DNA of 64,000 bases, from assembly GCF_008801475.1 (NCBI RefSeq), contig NZ_VZPP01000003.1:434001-498000 (forward strand), in the 5' to 3' direction. This document shows positions 8,557 to 16,752 of this stretch, one piece after another. Position numbers and translations under genes: made by a program. The DNA comes from Pseudomonas moorei (GTDB lineage Bacteria; Pseudomonadota; Gammaproteobacteria; Pseudomonadales; Pseudomonadaceae). The notes beneath the pieces are model-generated. The model searched no databases and was not told the DNA's origin. It saw only the letters and a program-made list of their open reading frames with translations. Every line of letters begins with the position of its first letter. Positions within the stretch are counted from its first letter, which is position 1.

Positions 8557-9639
8557 ATGAACTTGCACAGCACGCTACTTCCGCCCCACGCCGAGATGGT
8601 TCGCGCCATGCTCGAACGCGACACCGCCTACGAGGGGGTGTTTTTTACCGCGGTCAAAACCACCGGGATTTTCTGTCGCCCCAGTTGCACGGCACGCAAA
8701 CCAAAGCCGGAGAATGTCGAATTCTTCGCCCATGCCGATGAGTGCCTGTCGGCGGGCTATCGCGCCTGCCTGCGCTGTAAACCCCTGGACGCCGCGGCCA
8801 TCGCCCCGGACTGGGTACAGACGCTGCTCAAGTCGGTAGACGCCGATCCCGAGCAGCGCTGGACCGATGCCCGGTTGCTGGCCACAGGCATCGAGCCGCT
8901 GAAACTGCGGCGCTGGTTCAAGCAGCATTTCGGCATGACCTTTCATGCCTGGTTGCGCACGCGCCGCCTGGGCATGGCGCTGGGCGGTATCAAACAGGGC
9001 GATTCCATCGACAGTGCGGCATTCGACTCCGGCTACGAGTCCCTGAGCGGTTTTCGCGATGCCTTCCGCAAATCCTTCCACATCACTCCCGGTCGCGCGG
9101 CCAACAGTGAGCCGCTGCTGTTCACGCGCCTGACCACGCCGCTGGGGCCGATGATCGCCATGGCCGAACGACGCGGACTGGTGTTGCTGGAATTCCTCGA
9201 CCGGCCGGCGTTGACCCGGGAGATAGAAGCCCTGCAGAACCGTTACGGCTATGCCGTGGCGCCAGGCCACAACCGCCACCTGCAACACATTGAACAGGAA
9301 CTGGCGCAGTATTTCGCCGGTCACTTGACCGAGTTCAACGTGGCGCTGCACCTGCCCGGCAGCGAATTTTCCCGCCAGGTCTGGGCGGTGCTGGCGACCA
9401 TCCCTTACGGCCAGACCACCACCTACGGGGCCATCGCGGCCAGGCTGGGCAAGCCTGGCGCCAGCCGCGCGGTCGGCCTGGCCAATGGGCACAACCGCCT
9501 TTCGATCGTCGTGCCCTGCCACCGGGTGATTGGTGCCGATGGCTCGCTGACGGGCTATGGTGGAGGACAGCCGCGCAAGGCGTTCCTGCTCAGGCTGGAA
9601 AAAGCCGCCGTGCAGATCACCCAGCCACTCGCCTTCTGA
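8557..9639 (+). CDS. ada: Ada: bifunctional O6-methylguanine/phosphotriester methyltransferase and activator
   Basis: The 360-residue protein has the full E. coli-type architecture. The N-terminal zinc domain has Cys40, Cys44, Cys71 and Cys74 (IFCRPSC and CLRC), where the first Cys accepts methyl groups from phosphotriesters. An AraC-type helix-turn-helix lies at about 95-180. The C-terminal methyltransferase has PCHRVIGADG with the acceptor Cys321. Methylated Ada activates repair genes, typically itself and alkA. An AlkA-like glycosylase follows about 100 bases downstream on the same strand, so the two probably form an adaptive-response operon. The ATG at 8557 is chosen over a GTG at 8521 because family alignment begins there. 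Confidence 0.95.
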   Translation: MNLHSTLLPPHAEMVRAMLERDTAYEGVFFTAVKTTGIFCRPSCTARKPKPENVEFFAHADECLSAGYRACLRCKPLDAAAIAPDWVQTLLKSVDADPEQRWTDARLLATGIEPLKLRRWFKQHFGMTFHAWLRTRRLGMALGGIKQGDSIDSAAFDSGYESLSGFRDAFRKSFHITPGRAANSEPLLFTRLTTPLGPMIAMAERRGLVLLEFLDRPALTREIEALQNRYGYAVAPGHNRHLQHIEQELAQYFAGHLTEFNVALHLPGSEFSRQVWAVLATIPYGQTTTYGAIAARLGKPGASRAVGLANGHNRLSIVVPCHRVIGADGSLTGYGGGQPRKAFLLRLEKAAVQITQPLAF

Positions 9640-9668
9640 CCACCCACTGTTGTTCATAAGGACCCTCA

Positions 9669-9749
9669 ATGGACAGGCTCGACATGCAATTGCACGAAAA
9701 GACCCATGACGAAATCAACGCGCCGTTGAAGCCCTGCGCCAATGCCTGA
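9669..9749 (+). CDS. possible 26-residue leader ORF between ada and the glycosylase gene
   Basis: ATG at 9669 is preceded by AAGGA at good spacing and opens a short frame (begins MDRLDMQLHEKTHDEINA) that stops at 9749. It overlaps the glycosylase start (ATG 9742, or 9754) by a few bases, which would allow translational coupling. It could be a leader peptide, a remnant of a longer gene, or chance. There is no recognised homologue. Confidence 0.35.
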   Translation: MDRLDMQLHEKTHDEINAPLKPCANA

Positions 9750-10371
9750 GCCCATGCCCGAGCGCTATCAACCCGCCACCGATTTCCTGTCGTCAATCGA
9801 TGAGGATTGGCGCCGGCACATTGCGGCGGTCGGCCCTTGCCTGCACCAACCCCAGGCCGCCCGCGATCCCTATGAATCGCTGATGCGGGCGATTGCCTAT
9901 CAGCAACTGCATGCCCGGGCCGGCGATGCGATCATCGGCCGCTTGCTGGCCCTGTTCCCGTCAGGCGGATTCCCCAGACCCGAGCAGATCGTCGCCAGCG
10001 ACTTCGATCAACTGCGCGATTGCGGGTTCTCCGCCAGCAAGATCGCGACCCTTCAAGGCATCGCCCAGGCCACCCTCGACGGCGTCGTGCCGGATTACGC
10101 CACGGCGCTGGCCATGGACGATGAAGCGCTGATCGAACGCCTGATCACCCTGCGCGGGGTGGGCCGCTGGACCGTGGAAATGCTGCTGATCTACAGCCTC
10201 GAACGGCCGGACATCCTGCCGGCCGACGATTTCGGGGTGCGTGAGGGGTATCGACGACTCAAAGGCCTGCAAGCACAGCCGACGCGCAGACAGATGATCG
10301 AAATCGGCCTGGCGTGGAGCCCTTACCGGACGGTGGCGTCCTGGTATTTGTGGCGGGTGCCGGGCCGGTAG
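9742..10371 (+). CDS. DNA-3-methyladenine glycosylase, AlkA type
   Basis: Removes alkylated purines (3-methyladenine and related lesions) as the first step of base excision repair. The 209 residues contain the helix-hairpin-helix LRGVGRWTVEML (about 139-150) and the catalytic aspartate region LPADDFG (about 163-169), both typical of the HhH-GPD family. It lacks the N-terminal TBP-like domain of the long E. coli AlkA, so it belongs to the shorter AlkA group common in pseudomonads. Two in-frame ATGs (9742, 9754) are possible. It is downstream of ada and probably induced with it. Confidence 0.9.
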   Translation: MPEPMPERYQPATDFLSSIDEDWRRHIAAVGPCLHQPQAARDPYESLMRAIAYQQLHARAGDAIIGRLLALFPSGGFPRPEQIVASDFDQLRDCGFSASKIATLQGIAQATLDGVVPDYATALAMDDEALIERLITLRGVGRWTVEMLLIYSLERPDILPADDFGVREGYRRLKGLQAQPTRRQMIEIGLAWSPYRTVASWYLWRVPGR

Positions 10372-10384
10372 ACCGCGTTATCGT

Positions 10385-10450
10385 TCTTCGCGAGCAGGCT
10401 CGCTCCCACAGGGGCGGCGCCGATCCTTCGAAAGCGAGCTTGCTCTCCAA
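10385..10450. repeat. REP elements
   Basis: One good REP palindrome (CGCGAGCAGGCTCGCTCC) and one diverged copy in inverted orientation lie between the converging glycosylase and binding-protein genes. Confidence 0.75.
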
Positions 10451-10456
10451 CGCCAG

Positions 10457-11554
10457 TCACAACCCCGATTTCAACCGGCTGAACGCCCGGATCAGCGCCC
10501 GGTTGAAGGCCTTGCCGTTGTCATTCTTGCTGTACAACGAAGCGCGAACTTCGGCCGGCGGGTAGGTCCCCGGGTCATTGCGAATCGCCGGGTCGATCAG
10601 GCTGTCCGCCGCAGTGATTGCGTTGGCGTAGTGAATGGTGTCGGTGATCGGCGCCATCACTTCAGGCGTCATCAGGTAATCCATCAAGGCCAGGCCGGCC
10701 TGCGGATGCGGTGCATCCTTGGGAATGACCATGGCGTCGAACCAGATCAACGTGCCCTCCTTCGGAATCCGGTAACCGAGCTTGTAAGGCTTGCCCGCCG
10801 CTTCGGCCTGGCCGGCAGCGATGGCCACGTTGCCGTTCCACGACATCGCCACACAGGTGTTGCCGTTGGCCAGGTCGCTGATGTTCAGGTCGTTATCGAA
10901 ATAGCGAATGTAGGGGCGGATCTTCGCCAGTTGCGCTTCGGCGCGTTTCAGGTCATCGAGGTTCTGGCGGTTGATGTCCAGGCCCATGTATTTCATGACC
11001 GCCGCGAACACCTCGTTGGGATCGTTGAGCAGGCTGACCCCGCAATCGGCGAATTTCGCCACCACCGCCGGGTCGAACAGCATGGCCCAACTGTCCGTCG
11101 GCGCGTCGGGCAGGCGCTGCTTGACCGCCTCATCCTGAAAGCCCACGCCCGTGGTGCCCCAGGCATAGATCCCGGCATAGCGATTGCCCGGATCGAACAC
11201 CGCCATGTGCTGGCGAAACTCCTCGCCGACGCCGGCAAAGTGCGGCAGCAGCTGCTTGTCCACGGGCTGGATCGCGCCGCTCTGGATGGCCCGGGACAGA
11301 TGCTGGCCGGCGGTCAGCACCAGGTCGTAGCCGCTGCGGCCGGTGAGCAGTTTGGTCTCGACGGTTTCCAGGGAGTCAAAGTGATCGGCGACCACATGGA
11401 TACCCGTCTGCTTCTCGAAATTGCTCAGGGTATCCGGGGCCAGGTACTCGCCCCAGATATAGAGATTCACCACCGGCTTGGGGGTGTCTGCGGCCTGCAC
11501 ACACAGGGGTGCAAGCACCAGCAGTATTGCTTGAGTCAGTTTGTGCAGGCCCAT
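10457..11554 (-). CDS. polyamine-type ABC transporter periplasmic binding protein (PotF/SpuD family)
   Basis: A 365-residue secreted protein with an N-terminal signal peptide ending near VQAA (residues 17-20), then NLYIWGEYLAPDTLSNFEKQ, the typical start of PotD/PotF-type proteins. These bind putrescine, spermidine or agmatine in the periplasm. Start ATG at 11554 lies two bases after the aguA stop with GGGAG inside the end of aguA, so the genes are co-transcribed and coupled. No permease or ATPase genes are adjacent; it may deliver agmatine or putrescine to a transporter elsewhere, or act as a sensor. Confidence 0.9.
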   Translation of the reverse strand: MGLHKLTQAILLVLAPLCVQAADTPKPVVNLYIWGEYLAPDTLSNFEKQTGIHVVADHFDSLETVETKLLTGRSGYDLVLTAGQHLSRAIQSGAIQPVDKQLLPHFAGVGEEFRQHMAVFDPGNRYAGIYAWGTTGVGFQDEAVKQRLPDAPTDSWAMLFDPAVVAKFADCGVSLLNDPNEVFAAVMKYMGLDINRQNLDDLKRAEAQLAKIRPYIRYFDNDLNISDLANGNTCVAMSWNGNVAIAAGQAEAAGKPYKLGYRIPKEGTLIWFDAMVIPKDAPHPQAGLALMDYLMTPEVMAPITDTIHYANAITAADSLIDPAIRNDPGTYPPAEVRASLYSKNDNGKAFNRALIRAFSRLKSGL

Positions 11555-11556
11555 GG

Positions 11557-12681
11557 TCACGCTCCCTTTTTCTGGCAGGCAGCGCCGGCGTACTGAGGCA
11601 TGGTGATGCACGCAACGTTGCCGCCACCGAGGAGAATTTCCCGAGAGTTTTCGATGCCGACGATTGTGTGCCGTGGGAACAGTTCCGCCAGGGTCGCCTG
11701 CGCCACCTGGTCGTTGCGATCGCCAAACAGCGGCACCACGATCGACGTGTTACCCGCGTAGTAGTTGATGTACGACGCGCAGATTTTCGTGCCGGCCTGG
11801 CGGGTATGGGTGCTGTCCTGCTGATCCAGGCCTTCGGCCTCTTCGGCGGTCCACTCCAGCACATCCGGTTGCGGCAGTTTGTGCACGATCAGCTCACGGC
11901 CTCGGCTGTCGCGGGTACTGCGCAGGATGTCGTAGGCCTCCTGGTAGATTTCCCACTGCGGGTCGTCGCGGTTGTCGGTCCATTGCAGCACCACTTCCCC
12001 GGGGCGCACGAAGCACGCCAGGTCATCGACATGGCCATCGGTTTCGTCGAACTTGCAACCGCGCGGCAGCCAGATGACCTGCTCGGCGCCGAGGTAATCG
12101 GTCAGGCGCCGGGTGACTTCATCCTTGCCCAGGTGCTGATTGCGATTGCGGTTGAGCAGGCATTGCTCGGTGGTGAGGATGCTGCCCTGGCCGTCACTCT
12201 GGATACCGCCCAGTTCGGCAATCAACGGCGCGCGATAGCGGTCGAAGCGCTCGATTTCGAGGATTTTGCTCGCGATCTGGTCGTCCTTGTCCCACGGATA
12301 GTACAAGCCGCCGTCGAGGCCGCCGTAGGCGTTGAATTCGAAGTCGACGCCGCGCACTTCGCCGCTCTGGTCGTTGACCACGAAGCACGGACCACTGTCG
12401 CGGAACCAGGTGTCGTTGCAGGTCATTTCGACCACCCGCACGTTCGGCGGCAATTGGCGGCGTGCGGTGGCGAATTGCGCGGCGGAGGCACACACGGTGA
12501 CCGGTTCGCTCTGGGCGATCGCGGTGACGATCTGCACCCAGACTTTCTGCGCAGGCTTGGCGCCATTGCGCCAGACGTCGGTGCGCTCCGGCCAGCCGAG
12601 CCAGCAGCCGGACTTGGTTTCGAATTCGCCGGGCAAACGGAAACCGTCGTGCTTGGGAGTTGAATCGAGCAAACGTGCCAT
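11557..12681 (-). CDS. aguA: agmatine deiminase
   Basis: Converts agmatine to N-carbamoylputrescine and ammonia, the first step from arginine-derived agmatine to putrescine. The 374-residue sequence shows the family pattern throughout: NDTWFRDSGPCFVV, FNAYGGLDGGLYYPW, ETDGHVDDLACF (catalytic His/Asp) and GGGNVACITMPQ with the nucleophile Cys at about 358. ATG at 12681 follows a GAGG at good spacing. aguB (N-carbamoylputrescine amidase), often adjacent in Pseudomonas, is not in this window. The downstream binding protein overlaps functionally in polyamine uptake. Confidence 0.96.
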   Translation of the reverse strand: MARLLDSTPKHDGFRLPGEFETKSGCWLGWPERTDVWRNGAKPAQKVWVQIVTAIAQSEPVTVCASAAQFATARRQLPPNVRVVEMTCNDTWFRDSGPCFVVNDQSGEVRGVDFEFNAYGGLDGGLYYPWDKDDQIASKILEIERFDRYRAPLIAELGGIQSDGQGSILTTEQCLLNRNRNQHLGKDEVTRRLTDYLGAEQVIWLPRGCKFDETDGHVDDLACFVRPGEVVLQWTDNRDDPQWEIYQEAYDILRSTRDSRGRELIVHKLPQPDVLEWTAEEAEGLDQQDSTHTRQAGTKICASYINYYAGNTSIVVPLFGDRNDQVAQATLAELFPRHTIVGIENSREILLGGGNVACITMPQYAGAACQKKGA

Positions 12682-12781
12682 GGGCAAACCTCATCAGCGG
12701 GGATTGGAATGACCACAGGCTAAGGTCGCTGGCGGCCTCCTCGCCAACGATGATTATTTCGGAACACTTGAATTGAACTCA

Positions 12782-13666
12782 TCAATCGACCAGTTGATCG
12801 TTGAACCATTCCAGCATCTGCGCCACCGCCGGCCGCTCCAGGCGCACCCGTTCGCACACCAGGGCGTATTGGCCCAACGCCGTCATGCTGGAGGTAAAAG
12901 GCCGGACCAGACGACCGCTGAGCAAGTCTTCCTGGGCGGTCAGGTTATCGCCCATGGCCACGCCCTGCCCCTGGGCCGCGGCCTCCAGCGCCAGCCCGGC
13001 GTGGGCGAAATACAACTGCCGTTCGGGGCGCTGATCGCCGGCATGGCTGGTGAGCCAGGCGGTCCAGGTCTTGCCGTCCTGATCGTCGTGGAGCAGGCAG
13101 TGGCGTGCCAGATCCCTGGGGGCTTTCAGCGTGCCCTGGTTGAACAGACCGGGGCTGCACACCGGAAAAAACTGCAGCGCCGGCAATGGCCGGACGAAAT
13201 ACGCACTGCTGTCCACCGGGCCGGTGCCATAGGTGATCGCCAGGTCGATGTCTTCCCCCGGCGCCGTGGCGTCGATGGGTTGTTCGTAGAGGTGCAAGGT
13301 GATGTGCGGATAGCGCGCGTAGAAATCGGTGAGGCGGCTCATAAGCCACTTTTGCGCCAGTTCGGCGGTCACCGCCAGGCGCAACACCGCGAGGGACGAC
13401 GGGTCGCGTAATTCATCGCAGGCATCGCCGATCAGTTCGAAGGCCTGCTGCAAACTTTGCATCAGCCGCCCCGCCGCCATCGTCGGACGAATCTGCCGAC
13501 CTTCACGGACGAACAACGACACGCCCAGCTGTTCTTCCAACTGACGAATCTGATGGCTGACGGCGCTGTCGGTCACGCATAACTCTGCCGCCGCCCGGCC
13601 GAAATGGGCATGGCGCGCGGCGCATTCGAAGGTTCGCAGTGCTGCCAGGGAGGGTAGTCGTCGCAT
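12782..13666 (-). CDS. LysR-type regulator, GcvA-like
   Basis: The N-terminal helix-turn-helix (residues ~5-65: LAALRTFECAARHAHFGRAA, then SAVSHQIRQLEEQLGV) and LysR substrate domain give a 294-residue regulator of the GcvA/AmpR-like group, whose members begin MRRLP.L as here. An ATG 30 bases further upstream (13696) is possible. It precedes aguA and the binding protein in the same direction with about 100 bases between, so it may regulate agmatine use, but LysR targets are often divergent and no divergent partner other than the GFA-like gene is present. Confidence 0.88.
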   Translation of the reverse strand: MRRLPSLAALRTFECAARHAHFGRAAAELCVTDSAVSHQIRQLEEQLGVSLFVREGRQIRPTMAAGRLMQSLQQAFELIGDACDELRDPSSLAVLRLAVTAELAQKWLMSRLTDFYARYPHITLHLYEQPIDATAPGEDIDLAITYGTGPVDSSAYFVRPLPALQFFPVCSPGLFNQGTLKAPRDLARHCLLHDDQDGKTWTAWLTSHAGDQRPERQLYFAHAGLALEAAAQGQGVAMGDNLTAQEDLLSGRLVRPFTSSMTALGQYALVCERVRLERPAVAQMLEWFNDQLVD

Positions 13667-13742
13667 CGGGCCTGGTCCGGAATTGGAGGTGCCCATGCTG
13701 ACTTGGCTGTCGGTAGCCGTCCAGTGGCACCGCGTTATCGTT

Positions 13743-13820
13743 CATCGCTGGCAAGCCAGCTCCCACAGGAGCCAGGCGCCCACAATCCTGTAGCTGGCTT
13801 GCCAGCGAAGGCGTCGGCAC
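13743..13820. repeat. REPIN-like inverted repeat pair
   Basis: Two inverted REP copies of the GCTGGCAAGCCAGCTCC type, separated by about 25 bases, lie between the divergent LysR and GFA-like genes. They sit where promoters would be expected, which is less usual than placement after genes. Confidence 0.75.
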
Positions 13821-13875
13821 GCGCGCCACACATCTTCTAGGCTGAACGAACGAATTCAGTCCTCTGGAGAGCACC

Positions 13876-14364
13876 ATGCAACTCGAAGGCTCCTGCCATT
13901 GCGGCGCGGTGTCATTCAGCCTGACCAGCGCCCACCCCTACCCCTATCAACGCTGCTATTGCTCGATCTGCCGCAAGACCCAGGGCGGTGGCGGCTACGC
14001 GATCAACCTGGGCGGCGATGCCGCCAGCCTGAAAGTACGCGGACGCAAGCACATCGCGATCTACCATGCGCGTCTCAAGGACGAGGGTGACAAGCGCGCC
14101 CACAGCAGCACCGCCGAGCGGCATTTCTGCTCGCTGTGCGGCTCGGGCTTGTGGTTGTTCAGCCCGGAATGGCCGGAGCTGATTCACCCGTTCGCCTCGG
14201 CCATCGACACCCCGCTACCGGTGCCGCCGGAGCACACGCACCTGATGCTCGGCTCGAAAGCATCGTGGGTGGAGGTCGAGGCGCATGGAAAGGATCAGCA
14301 ATTCGATGTCTATCCCGAAGAGTCCATCGCCCAGTGGCATGAGCGTCTGGGCCTGAGCCGCTAG
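13876..14364 (+). CDS. GFA-family zinc protein (glutathione-dependent formaldehyde-activating-like)
   Basis: A 162-residue protein of the Mss4-like GFA family with zinc-ligand motifs SCHCGAV (residues 6-12), CYCSIC (27-32) and CSLCGSG (about 84-90). The prototype catalyses S-hydroxymethylglutathione formation in formaldehyde detoxification, but most bacterial members are uncharacterised and only the fold and metal sites are safe. Ribosome site CTGGAGAG precedes ATG 13876. It stands alone and is divergent from the LysR gene. Confidence 0.85.
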   Translation: MQLEGSCHCGAVSFSLTSAHPYPYQRCYCSICRKTQGGGGYAINLGGDAASLKVRGRKHIAIYHARLKDEGDKRAHSSTAERHFCSLCGSGLWLFSPEWPELIHPFASAIDTPLPVPPEHTHLMLGSKASWVEVEAHGKDQQFDVYPEESIAQWHERLGLSR

Positions 14365-14392
14365 GCTGACAATCCTGCGCCAGCGCAATGCC

Positions 14393-14500
14393 CCTGTAGG
14401 AGCGAGCCTGCTCGCGATGGTCGCCAACGATGACGCGGACGTTCAGATTTAATGCGGCGTCTTTGAGTTCTTCGCGAGCAGGCTCGCGCCTACAGGGGGT
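14393..14500. repeat. REPIN
   Basis: Inverted pair of REP sequences (TGTAGGAGCGAGCCTGCTCG and its complement) about 50 bases apart between converging genes. Each can fold into a hairpin and the pair into a longer cruciform. Confidence 0.85.
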
Positions 14501-14556
14501 GGTGTTTTGAAGGGCAAATGCCAGGCATAAACAATCCCCCCGGAGGGGAATGCTGT

Positions 14557-15165
14557 TCAGGCCGCGGCCGGCACACCACTGTGGAAGCGGAACTCCACAT
14601 CCGGCGATTCGATCAATTCCTGCTCGGCGGCGCGGACCTTGTCGATAACCTGGGCGATATCCTTGGCATCTCCGTACTGATAGGCCAGCTTCAGGTACCC
14701 CTGGAAATGCCGGGCCTCACTTTTGAGCAGGCCGAAATAGAACTTGCCCAGTTCCTCGTCCAGATGGGGCACCAGCGCTTCGAAACGCTCGCAACTGCGG
14801 GCTTCGATGAACGCGCCGACCACCAGGGTATCCACCAGTTTCACCGGTTCATGACTGCGCACCACTTTGCGCAACCCAGAGGCGTAACGCCCGGCGGACA
14901 GCTGGCGCAGCTCGATCTTGCGTCTTTTCATCAGGCGCATGACCTGTTCGTGGTGCACCAGTTCTTCCCGGGCCAGGCGCGACATCATGTTGATCAGATC
15001 GACATGGGCGTGATACTTGGCTATCAGGCTGAGCGCCGTGCTGGCGGCCTTGAATTCGCAGTTTTTATGGTCGATCAGCAGGGTTTCCTGATCGGCCAGT
15101 GCGGCTTGAACCCAGCCATCGGGGGTGCGGCAGCCAAGGAATTCGTGAATTTCGGGAAGGATCAT
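14557..15165 (-). CDS. miaE: tRNA-(ms2io6A)-hydroxylase MiaE
   Basis: A diiron oxygenase that hydroxylates the isopentenyl chain of ms2i6A at position 37 of tRNAs reading UNN codons. The 202 residues show the four-helix diiron ligands: Glu in LADQETLLIDHKNCEFKA, EELVHHEQVM (ExxH), EARSCERFEAL and SEARHFQGY (ExxH). ATG at 15165 gives the family's usual start MILPEIHEFL; the frame extends to a TTG at 15189. It is divergent from the universal stress gene. Enzyme activity needs oxygen, and the neighbour carries an anaerobic promoter. Confidence 0.95.
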   Translation of the reverse strand: MILPEIHEFLGCRTPDGWVQAALADQETLLIDHKNCEFKAASTALSLIAKYHAHVDLINMMSRLAREELVHHEQVMRLMKRRKIELRQLSAGRYASGLRKVVRSHEPVKLVDTLVVGAFIEARSCERFEALVPHLDEELGKFYFGLLKSEARHFQGYLKLAYQYGDAKDIAQVIDKVRAAEQELIESPDVEFRFHSGVPAAA

Positions 15166-15241
15166 GGGGCCCACGGACAAAAGGTTCAAAACGAAGGGCG
15201 CCGATTATACCGGCCTGCCCGAAGACCACCAGTCGCTACCG

Positions 15242-15284
15242 TTGATATGCATCAAGTCCCGAGTGGGCGGCCAGCAACTATAGT
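15242..15284 (+). promoter_or_regulatory. ANR/FNR box with -10 element upstream of the usp gene
   Basis: A perfect ANR/FNR palindrome TTGAT-ATGC-ATCAA occupies 15242-15255 (centre 15248.5). TATAGT at 15279-15284 is a good -10 element; a start near 15290 puts the box at about -41.5, the class II activator position. This predicts oxygen-limited induction of the downstream universal stress protein by ANR. Confidence 0.85.
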
Positions 15285-15324
15285 TGTTCCACGCCATCAA
15301 CTTTACGTTCCGGAGATCCCGATC

Positions 15325-16188
15325 ATGCAAGCCATTCGCAGCATTCTGGTGGTTCTCGAACCCGAGCACTCGGAAAGCCTGGCGCTCAAGCGAGCCAAGC
15401 TGATTGCCGGCGTGACCCAGGCCCATTTGCACCTGTTGGTCTGCGACCGCAAGCACGACCACAGCGCCATGCTCGGCGTACTCAAGGCTGCCCTGGTGGC
15501 GGATGGCTATAGCGTCACCACCGAACAGGCCTGGGAAGGCAGCCTGCATGAAACCATCGTCATGGTGCAGCAAGCCGAAGGCTGCGGGCTGGTGATCAAG
15601 CAACACTACCCCGACGGCGCGCTGAAAAAGGCCCTGCTGACCCCGGAAGACTGGAAAGTGTTGCGCACCTGCCCGACCCCGGTACTGCTGGTGAAAACCT
15701 CAGGTTCCTGGAAGGACAAAGTGATTCTGGCAGCCGTCGATGTCGGTAACATCGACAGTGAACACCGCCATCTGCACAACACCATCATCGATTACGGTTA
15801 TGACATCGCCAGCCTGGCCAAAGCGCACTTGCATGTCATCAGCGCCCATCCGTCGCCCATGCTGTCGGCGGCCGACCCGACCTTCCAGCTCAGCGAAACC
15901 ATCGAGGCGCGCTATCGCGAACAGTGCAAGGCGTTCCAGGCCGAATTCGACGTCGACGATGAGCACCTGCACATCGCCGAAGGCCCGGCGGACGTGCTGA
16001 TTCCGTTCATGGTGCACAAGCTGGAGGCGGCGGTAACGGTGATCGGCACCGTGGCGCGCAGCGGGATTTCAGGGACGCTGATCGGCAATACGGCGGAAGT
16101 GGTGCTCGATGCGGTGGAGAGCGACGTGCTGGTGCTCAAGCCGCAGGAAGTCGAGGATCACCTGGATGAAATCGCGAGCAAGCATTAA
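15325..16188 (+). CDS. tandem universal stress protein (two Usp domains)
   Basis: The 287-residue protein has two Usp domains in tandem: residues 1-140 (MQAIRSILVVLEPEH) and about 145-280 (KDKVILAAVDVGNIDSEH, ending GTVARSGISGTLIGNTAE, a nucleotide-loop-like G-x9-G(S/T) region). Such proteins support survival under stress and anaerobiosis in Pseudomonas. Start is ATG 15325 after CGGAGATCCC; the reading frame is open far upstream but that part runs antisense to miaE. The ANR box at 15242 indicates control by oxygen. Confidence 0.92.
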   Translation: MQAIRSILVVLEPEHSESLALKRAKLIAGVTQAHLHLLVCDRKHDHSAMLGVLKAALVADGYSVTTEQAWEGSLHETIVMVQQAEGCGLVIKQHYPDGALKKALLTPEDWKVLRTCPTPVLLVKTSGSWKDKVILAAVDVGNIDSEHRHLHNTIIDYGYDIASLAKAHLHVISAHPSPMLSAADPTFQLSETIEARYREQCKAFQAEFDVDDEHLHIAEGPADVLIPFMVHKLEAAVTVIGTVARSGISGTLIGNTAEVVLDAVESDVLVLKPQEVEDHLDEIASKH

Positions 16189-16210
16189 GCCCTGCTCTGC
16201 CTGGTAGATG

Positions 16211-16280
16211 GCCATCGCGGGCAAGCCCGCTCCCACAGGTTCTTCGTCGACCTTGTGGGAGCGGACTTGCCCGCGATGCT
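16211..16280. repeat. REPIN
   Basis: Two inverted copies of a REP variant, CGCGGGCAAGCCCGCTCCCA and complement, lie between converging genes. Confidence 0.82.
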
Positions 16281-16281
16281 C

Positions 16282-16752
16282 CTAGCCGCCAAACGCATCA
16301 TTCAGAAACCCCGGCGCGATGTAGCGCTGGTAATGCGCTTCTGACAGCAAAAAGAATTCCCGATCAATGGCGTCCCGCAACTCCGGCAGGTTCCAGTCGC
16401 GAAACTCCGGCAGCAGCACCATGCCGTAGGCTTCCAGGTTGTTGATCACCCGCGCGCCCCGCGCAATCAGTTGATACGCCCAGCAATATTCCGACTGATG
16501 CGGCACAAAGCGGATCTTGCGTTGCTCCAGCTGCATCCTGAGCAGCGCCGGATCGAAAATTTCCACCTTGGCCGCCATCACCTGGGACAACAACTGCTCA
16601 AGACGCAGCCATACCGCGCGCTTTTCTTCTTCGTTGTAGCCGTTCCAGTGAATCACTTCGTGATGGAAACGCTTGCAGCCACGGCACACCAGATCACCGT
16701 AAACAGTGGAGCAGAGGCCGACGCAAGGGGTCTTGATGGTCTGATTGGGCAT
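16282..16752 (-). CDS. DUF1289 domain protein
   Basis: The N-terminal 55 residues carry the DUF1289 cysteine pattern CVGLC (10-14) and CRGC (23-26), which may bind a metal or Fe-S cluster, followed by about 100 residues unlike any family I recognise. ATG 16752 gives MPNQTIKTPC. Isolated, it stands upstream of a REPIN and divergent from acnB across 455 bases. Function is unknown. Confidence 0.8.
   Translation of the reverse strand: MPNQTIKTPCVGLCSTVYGDLVCRGCKRFHHEVIHWNGYNEEEKRAVWLRLEQLLSQVMAAKVEIFDPALLRMQLEQRKIRFVPHQSEYCWAYQLIARGARVINNLEAYGMVLLPEFRDWNLPELRDAIDREFFLLSEAHYQRYIAPGFLNDAFGG

Noticed and set aside
14518..15324. N-terminal extension of the universal stress protein
   Set aside because: It runs antisense through miaE and across the ANR promoter; the Usp domain starts at 15325.
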